A stretch of 12,188 nucleotides of DNA from Nitrospirota bacterium. GTDB lineage: Bacteria > Nitrospirota > Nitrospiria > Nitrospirales > Nitrospiraceae. Positions 8,558 through 12,188 of the stretch are shown here, piece after piece. A model generated the notes under the pieces. It had not been told where the DNA came from. It saw only the letters and a program-made list of their open reading frames with translations, and searched no databases. How positions within the stretch are numbered: the first letter of the stretch is position 1; each line of letters opens with the position of its first letter. Position numbers and translations under genes: made by a program. The stretch lies in NCBI GenBank assembly GCA_016235225.1, contig JACRLS010000136.1, forward strand, positions 1 to 12,188. Reading direction: 5' to 3'.

Positions 8558-9688
8558 TTACTCAGTGGGCTTGGCGTCGGCCGTTTGTCCAACCGGCGCT
8601 TCGGGGGGTGCGGCGTAGGTGATGGTGCGTTCCACCGTCTCCGTTCGAGGATGAGAATCCGCGCCAGGCTCGAACGCCGTGCCGACCCGCCTGATCCAGT
8701 TCCCTCGGGCATCAACCGTATACTGGTAACGCCGGCGCACTGGCTCCTCGGCACCATCCCAGACAATGGACTCCGCAAGACGGCCCTCGGCATCGTAGCG
8801 ATTCTCACGGCGCGTATGGCTCGTCCCTGCGCGATCATACTCCACCCGCTCGACCTCCCGTCCCGCAGAGTCATACCGGCGTGAGGACCGAGGCATCCCG
8901 GCCTTGCCGCTGTAAGCGGTCTCCTCGAGCAGCCGGCCCTGTGCATCGTAGATCGCCCGGTCAGATCCGTAGAGCGAGTAGGTCGTCACACGCTCGATGG
9001 CGCCATTGGCTCGCAGCCGGTATTCGCTGACATTGGCGGGGACGAATTCGCCCTGGTCATTGGACGAGTAGACCCTGACCTGTTGGTGAGGCGGATCGTA
9101 TTCGTACAGACGCCGGTCGACCTCTGTTCCCACGGCGGTGTCCGCCATCTCGACCTCGGTCAACCTGTCCGCCTCATAGCGGACTCGCTTCCGGATGGTC
9201 TGAGTCGGACCATCAAAGCCATAGGGCAGGGCTTCGAGAAATTCCGATGTCTCGACCACCCTGCCGATGTGGCCGAAAAAATCCGGCGCCCTGGTAATCC
9301 CCCAGAGCTCTTCCGTCACCTCGGTGACTCGTCCGATCGGATCGCGACTCTGCTGCAGGGTCCGCATCAACTCGCCGTTCCATTCGCGATACTCCTCACG
9401 CAGCACCTCAAATCCCCGTTCGTCATACTCCACCACGATGGTGGTGATCAGCGCCGTCCCATGCATGAGAAAAGCGACCGGCCCACTGGTCCGTGCTTCG
9501 ACGACTTTGATCACCGATCCTCGCAGACCGGCTCGCTCTCGGTCTGAGATCACCTGTTCAGCCTGCTGAATCACCGTCCAGAGGGGAAGGCTGCCTGAAG
9601 ACGGAGGAATCGATTGCGCGACTCCCGGCTCAGACCAGGTCAGCGCCAACAAGACTGCGAGCGCGATGGTTTGGATGATCGACCGCAT
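8558..9688 (-). CDS. Secreted YD (RHS-like) repeat protein of unknown function
   Basis: This 376-residue protein has an N-terminal signal peptide (MRSIIQTIALAVLLALTWSE, with a VAQS cleavage region near residue 26), so it should be exported to the periplasm or outer envelope. From about residue 85 it carries degenerate YD/RHS-type repeats: YDERGFEV (88), YDAQGRLLEETAY (248), YDSAGREVERVEYD (272), YDAEGRLAES (298) and DARGNWIRRV (326). It is far shorter than true Rhs toxins and has no core-associated toxin tip, so it is probably a small carbohydrate- or envelope-binding YD protein. I chose ATG 9688 because GGAGGAG lies just upstream and the signal peptide starts there; the frame is open to 9793 but the extra residues look non-coding. 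It converges with the RND pump (75-base gap) and lies 140 bases downstream of a lipoprotein gene on the same strand. Confidence 0.82.
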   Translation of the reverse strand: MRSIIQTIALAVLLALTWSEPGVAQSIPPSSGSLPLWTVIQQAEQVISDRERAGLRGSVIKVVEARTSGPVAFLMHGTALITTIVVEYDERGFEVLREEYREWNGELMRTLQQSRDPIGRVTEVTEELWGITRAPDFFGHIGRVVETSEFLEALPYGFDGPTQTIRKRVRYEADRLTEVEMADTAVGTEVDRRLYEYDPPHQQVRVYSSNDQGEFVPANVSEYRLRANGAIERVTTYSLYGSDRAIYDAQGRLLEETAYSGKAGMPRSSRRYDSAGREVERVEYDRAGTSHTRRENRYDAEGRLAESIVWDGAEEPVRRRYQYTVDARGNWIRRVGTAFEPGADSHPRTETVERTITYAAPPEAPVGQTADAKPTE

Positions 9689-9828
9689 CCTCTCCTCCAG
9701 AAGTCCAATCCCGACGAGCCCCGCTGAAGAACGGAGGCCTGCCGCTGTCTCCATTAGACACCTGAAGACAGGATGGACATAGAGAAAAACCACAAAGCCG
9801 CTTGGGAAGGGACCGGAAAGGAACTCGC

Positions 9829-10398
9829 TTACCGGCGGCCACCGCCGCCGCGCATGCCGCCACCCCGTCGGCCGCCGCTGAACCCGAAGGAGCGACCCCG
9901 TGTCGAAGGCCGCCAGGAGGACGAGTTGTAAGCCCCACGGCCATGGCGCCAGTGCGGAACGCCATTCTGGCCGAGAGCCGGCCGCCAGGTATTCGCCGTG
10001 AAGGAATAAGGAATGAGCCCGGTCGCCAGGCCCAGGCCCGCGCCATAGGCGGAGGTGGCAGCGGCCAGGTATCCCACGCGCTGTTCGTACGGATCAGAGG
10101 TATTCTGGAGCAGCGTGGCCGCGTACTCCTGGTAGAGTCGCTCGGCTTCGGGCTGGGAGAGGAGATCGTTGTTGACGAGGTAGGTCAGATGCTCTTCGTA
10201 ATCCTGCAGCCGCTCATCGACGCGGGCCGAATCACGATATTGGGACATCTGGACTTCGCTCAAGCCCAGAGTGGAGACCCCCAAGATCGCCCGCCAAAAG
10301 ACCTTGCTGGCGGCGACCGGCACGGAATCGTCTTGATGGACCAGGAGGGATGCGCACCCGGAGAGGAGCAGAGCCAACGCGAGGACGCCGATGATCAT
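9829..10398 (-). CDS. Putative lipoprotein with Gly/Arg-rich C-terminal tail
   Basis: This 189-residue protein has a lipoprotein signal (MIIGVLALALLLSGCASL, lipid attachment at Cys15), so it should be anchored in the cell envelope. A helical middle (about 45-105, rich in Glu, Gln and Leu, e.g. YEEHLTYLVNNDLLSQPEAE) is followed by a small-residue stretch that may be hydrophobic (YLAAATSAYGAGLGLATG, 110-127). The tail from about 150 onward is rich in Gly, Arg, Ser and Trp and ends GGMRGGGGRR. I do not recognise a family. I chose ATG 10398 because GGAGG precedes it and the lipobox is then well placed; the frame is open to 10497 but that stretch lacks a signal. It may be co-transcribed with the YD-repeat gene 140 bases downstream. 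Confidence 0.75.
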   Translation of the reverse strand: MIIGVLALALLLSGCASLLVHQDDSVPVAASKVFWRAILGVSTLGLSEVQMSQYRDSARVDERLQDYEEHLTYLVNNDLLSQPEAERLYQEYAATLLQNTSDPYEQRVGYLAAATSAYGAGLGLATGLIPYSFTANTWRPALGQNGVPHWRHGRGAYNSSSWRPSTRGRSFGFSGGRRGGGMRGGGGRR

Positions 10399-10495
10399 GG
10401 TCAGGCCCTCCACGTGAGAAGATGATGCCGTCGCGGCCTCACCCAGGGAACGACCGGCACGGGATGATGCTACCACGCGGAGGAACCCGATCACC

Positions 10496-10670
10496 ACTCC
10501 CCGTCCGGGGGGGCGGGGGAGTTCGTATCTCGTTCCTCGTCGCTCGTATCTCGTCAGTCCTCGCTCGGGCGCGACAGGCGAGACGTGCGTGAAAGGCGCG
10601 ACTCGCCCGGAGGTATCGCGTAGCGAGTAACGAGTCTGCTACTCGATACGCAGCACTCGATACTCGATAC
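10496..10670. repeat. Intergenic cluster of short direct and inverted repeats
   Basis: The 433-base gap between the lipoprotein gene and the next minus-strand gene holds no convincing gene. It contains a GC hairpin (ACTCCCC 10496-10502 against GGGGAGT 10516-10522). Two exact copies of TCGTATCTCGT lie 21 bases apart (10523-10533, 10544-10554). ACTCGATAC occurs three times (10641-10649, 10655-10663, 10662-10670). CTCGTTCCTCG near 10530 is nearly the reverse complement of CGAGTAACGAG near 10624, so the block can fold as one long imperfect stem. The pattern looks like a dispersed palindromic intergenic element (REP-like), but no second complete copy is in the window. Confidence 0.55.
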
Positions 10671-10767
10671 TTGCCCTTGTCTCGCTTTTCCCGCCAGTCC
10701 CGCTCGCAAAGCCAGATGCGCATCAGAGAGACGCACGACGAGATGGGGAAGTCCTTGAGTTTAAACG

Positions 10768-10805
10768 AGCAAGGCGGACGCTGCCGAAACAGCGACCGCC
10801 TTGCT
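10768..10805 (-). terminator. Rho-independent terminator of the small charged-protein gene
   Basis: A strong hairpin: AGCAAGGCGG pairs perfectly with CCGCCTTGCT, and after one A/A mismatch CGCTG pairs with CAGCG around a CCGAAA loop. On the minus strand it begins 27 bases after the stop of the gene at 10832-11092 and is followed by CGTTTAAAC, a short T-tract. Its position fits termination of that gene. On the plus strand it would lie upstream of pyrE and has no T-run. Confidence 0.75.
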
Positions 10806-10831
10806 TGACGCGTTTGAGCGGACGGAGGAGC

Positions 10832-11092
10832 CTACCGCGTTTCCGCGTCGTGCTTCTCCTGCGCGATGTTCTTGCTCCGCTCATTCAAGTCCTGGTGGAG
10901 ATCCTTGCGTTCCTCCTTCGTGACCACGCCATCCGACTTGAAGGCTCGCTCTTTTTCCCGAATCGCTTTCCCCTCTTCGCGAAGCCCCTTCGCCTCATCC
11001 TTCGTGAGTTCGCCGCTGCGGACGCCTTGCTTGATGCGTTCTTTTTGACGATGCTGGCGGCGATCCACGCCAGGCGTGTTGTCTCCGGCCAA
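10832..11092 (-). CDS. Small charged helical protein (NTPGVDRRQ family), signal peptide apparently truncated
   Basis: This 86-residue, highly charged protein begins AGDNTPGVDRRQHRQKERI and contains GELTKDEAKGL and SDGVVTKEERKDL, which resemble loose EF-hand-like Asp/Glu loops. Similar small proteins with the NTPGxDxRQ start and a DGVVT segment occur in many Gram-negative genomes, where I recall them as secreted. Their function is unknown to me. Here the only ordinary start is TTG 11092, with no Shine-Dalgarno sequence. The frame continues upstream as ITQAAFAAPLLAG, which looks like the C-terminal half of a signal peptide. It then meets a TAG stop at 11153-11155 without an ATG. The initiating half of the signal therefore seems lost, and a decayed copy is possible. 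A good terminator follows. It is divergent from pyrE, with only 45 bases between the two starts. Confidence 0.62.
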   Translation of the reverse strand: MAGDNTPGVDRRQHRQKERIKQGVRSGELTKDEAKGLREEGKAIREKERAFKSDGVVTKEERKDLHQDLNERSKNIAQEKHDAETR

Positions 11093-11137
11093 GAGCGGCG
11101 CGGCGAAGGCCGCCTGCGTGATTTGAGGGATGTTCCG

Positions 11138-11740
11138 ATGGCCCAGGCCGCTCTAAAAGCTGAGCTCGCGCGAGCCTTTCTCTCCACACGAGCCTTCCGG
11201 TTCGACCCCGAACGAGGATTTAAGCTCGCGTCCGGGGCCGTCAGCCCCTTCTACGTCGACTGCCGCGTCGTCATGGCCCACCCCGGCCCCCGCCATCTGG
11301 TCGCAGAACTGGCCTTCCATGCCTTGAAAGCCATCCCCTGCCAGTGCGTGGGAGGCCTCGAACTCGGCGCCATTTCGATCGCCACGGCGATTTCTGCCTT
11401 TGGATTTACGGGCACCCCGCGTCGCGAATGGCGCACGTTTGTCGTTCGGAAGCAGGCCAAAGATCATGGCCTCGGGAAGCTCATTGAAGGGGCGGTGGAG
11501 TCGGGCGACCGCGCAGTAATCGTCGACGATGTGCTGACCAGTGGAGGGTCGTTGCTCAGAGCCGTTCAGGCCGCGCGAGAAGCGGGGCTCATGGTCACCC
11601 ATGCGCTGGTGATCGTGGACCGCAAGGAACAGGAGGGCCGCGCACGGGTGGAACATGAAGGGCTGACGCTCATCAGCCTCCTCACCATTGATGACCTCCG
11701 GGCCGCGATAGAGACCGAGCAGCAGGCGGTCCCGTCATAG
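11138..11740 (+). CDS. pyrE: Orotate phosphoribosyltransferase
   Basis: This 200-residue protein should catalyse orotate + PRPP to orotidine 5'-phosphate + PPi in cytosolic pyrimidine synthesis. The PRPP-binding loop is AVIVDDVLTSGGSLL (126-140), with the paired acidic residues and TSGGS expected of type I phosphoribosyltransferases. VVRKQAKDHGLGKLIEG (102-118) is the mobile catalytic loop with its Lys and His. FKLASGAVSPFYVDCR (28-43) matches the substrate-side strand of the family. The length is within the normal range. I chose ATG 11138, preceded by GAGGGA at 11124-11129. The frame is open back to 10805, but that stretch is the reverse of the charged-protein gene and has no PyrE-like sequence. 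The gene stands alone, with no other pyrimidine genes in view. Confidence 0.93.
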   Translation: MAQAALKAELARAFLSTRAFRFDPERGFKLASGAVSPFYVDCRVVMAHPGPRHLVAELAFHALKAIPCQCVGGLELGAISIATAISAFGFTGTPRREWRTFVVRKQAKDHGLGKLIEGAVESGDRAVIVDDVLTSGGSLLRAVQAAREAGLMVTHALVIVDRKEQEGRARVEHEGLTLISLLTIDDLRAAIETEQQAVPS

Positions 11741-11790
11741 CGTGCCCCCCCACATGAGTGAGCAGCGTTCCCACCGACATTCGACCCCCG

Positions 11791-11877
11791 TGGAATAATT
11801 CCAGAATCTGTTGATCTGATGATCTGTTAATTTGCTCAACGTCCGCTCATTCATCAGATCGATAGATCAACAGATTC
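11791..11877. repeat. AT-rich 23-bp inverted repeat with adjacent short palindrome, between convergent genes
   Basis: The left arm (11804-11826) begins GAATCTGTTGATCT and the right arm (11855-11877) ends AGATCAACAGATTC. Twenty of 23 positions pair, the three mismatches being together at 11818-11820. The loop is 28 bases. Directly to the left is a perfect odd palindrome, TGGAATAATTCCA (11791-11803). The element is AT-rich in a GC-rich setting and lies in the 157-base gap between convergent pyrE and the lipoprotein gene. It could act as a bidirectional terminator or be a small palindromic mobile or repeat element; no T-run follows either arm. Confidence 0.65.
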
Positions 11878-11897
11878 ATTCTCCCCACGTTTGACAG

Positions 11898-12188
11898 CTA
11901 CTTGCACTGAAATTGAATTCCCCAGCGATGCTCGGCCACCATTTCGGCCACGCCCTGGTTCTCCACCATGCGACTCCGCCCCTTGGCCTCCCCCTCTTTC
12001 ATAATGGTGTAGCCCCCCTTGCAATGCTCCTGCATGACGTGAAGGGCTTCGGATCGGAATTGTGTTGTCAAGGAGCCGCTCTGCGGTTTGTAGGGGTAGG
12101 TGACGACCCCTCCGCCGTCGGTGGCTTGGATCAGCTTGGCTCCTTCGCTGCATCCGCCCACCAGCCCCCACAGCACCAGCAACAGGAT
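11898..12188 (-). CDS. Small putative lipoprotein, start beyond the right edge
   Basis: At least 97 residues are visible, and the frame is open to the right edge. The visible N-terminus (ILLVLWGLVGGCSEGAKL) is the hydrophobic end of a lipoprotein signal with lipobox VGGC, so the mature protein should be membrane-anchored. The start codon, and probably only a few residues, lie outside the window. The mature part contains GGGVVTYPYKP, FRSEALHVMQEHCKGGYTIMKEGEAKGR and an EHRWGIQFQCK C-terminus, with two cysteines that could pair. I recall similar small lipoproteins from Nitrospira genomes, but no function. It converges with pyrE across the inverted repeat. Confidence 0.75.
   Translation of the reverse strand: MLLLVLWGLVGGCSEGAKLIQATDGGGVVTYPYKPQSGSLTTQFRSEALHVMQEHCKGGYTIMKEGEAKGRSRMVENQGVAEMVAEHRWGIQFQCK

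Noticed and set aside
9802..10425. Plus-strand frame of 207 residues across the lipoprotein gene
   Set aside because: It is antisense to the lipoprotein gene, which has a lipobox, a Shine-Dalgarno sequence and sensible composition; the plus frame is Ala/Arg-rich with no recognisable feature.
10805..11137. In-frame N-terminal extension of pyrE
   Set aside because: The extension is the reverse of the small charged-protein gene, and the PyrE-like sequence starts at the ATG at 11138, which has its own Shine-Dalgarno sequence.
1..12188. CRISPR array, tRNA, rRNA, insertion sequence or integrase
   Set aside because: No regularly spaced repeats, no tRNA- or rRNA-like sequence, and no transposase or integrase frame was seen.

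Overview
The window is GC-rich bacterial chromosome from a Gram-negative organism (outer-membrane efflux protein, lipoproteins, secreted proteins). A complex I/hydrogenase-4-like locus, a heavy-metal RND operon with a His-rich leader gene, and small lipoproteins of a kind I associate with Nitrospira suggest Nitrospirota. That assignment is inference from gene content; no rRNA or other marker is present.

Layout: (1) 2-2172, plus strand: the end of a hydrogenase-4-like operon. It holds a fused 30-kDa/49-kDa (NuoCD/HyfG-like) subunit cut by the left edge, then a NuoB/HyfI-like Fe-S subunit. The large subunit has lost all four cysteines that hold the [NiFe] centre, while the small subunit keeps its four cluster cysteines. 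The pair therefore looks like an energy-converting hydrogenase-related (Ehr-type) complex with no hydrogen chemistry. An AT-rich imperfect palindrome separates the two genes. (2) 2290-8482, plus strand: a membrane-anchored His-rich small protein, then an outer-membrane channel, a lipoprotein periplasmic adaptor and an inner-membrane RND pump of the CusCBA/CzcCBA type. The pump gene is broken at about 7598 by what looks like a 19-base deletion; the two pieces together cover a complete pump. (3) 8558-10398, minus strand: a secreted YD(RHS)-repeat protein and a lipoprotein with a Gly/Arg-rich tail. (4) 10399-10831: no gene, but short direct and inverted repeats and a good rho-independent terminator for the next minus-strand gene. 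(5) 10832-11092, minus: a small charged protein whose signal peptide appears truncated, almost abutting a divergent orotate phosphoribosyltransferase gene (pyrE, 11138-11740). (6) A near-perfect 23-bp inverted repeat between convergent genes, then a minus-strand lipoprotein gene cut by the right edge.

The three efflux proteins would form one envelope-spanning metal exporter fed from the periplasm by the His-rich protein, if that protein binds metal. The pump break, if real rather than an assembly error, would disable it. The Ehr-like pair would act in a membrane complex whose remaining subunits should lie left of the window.
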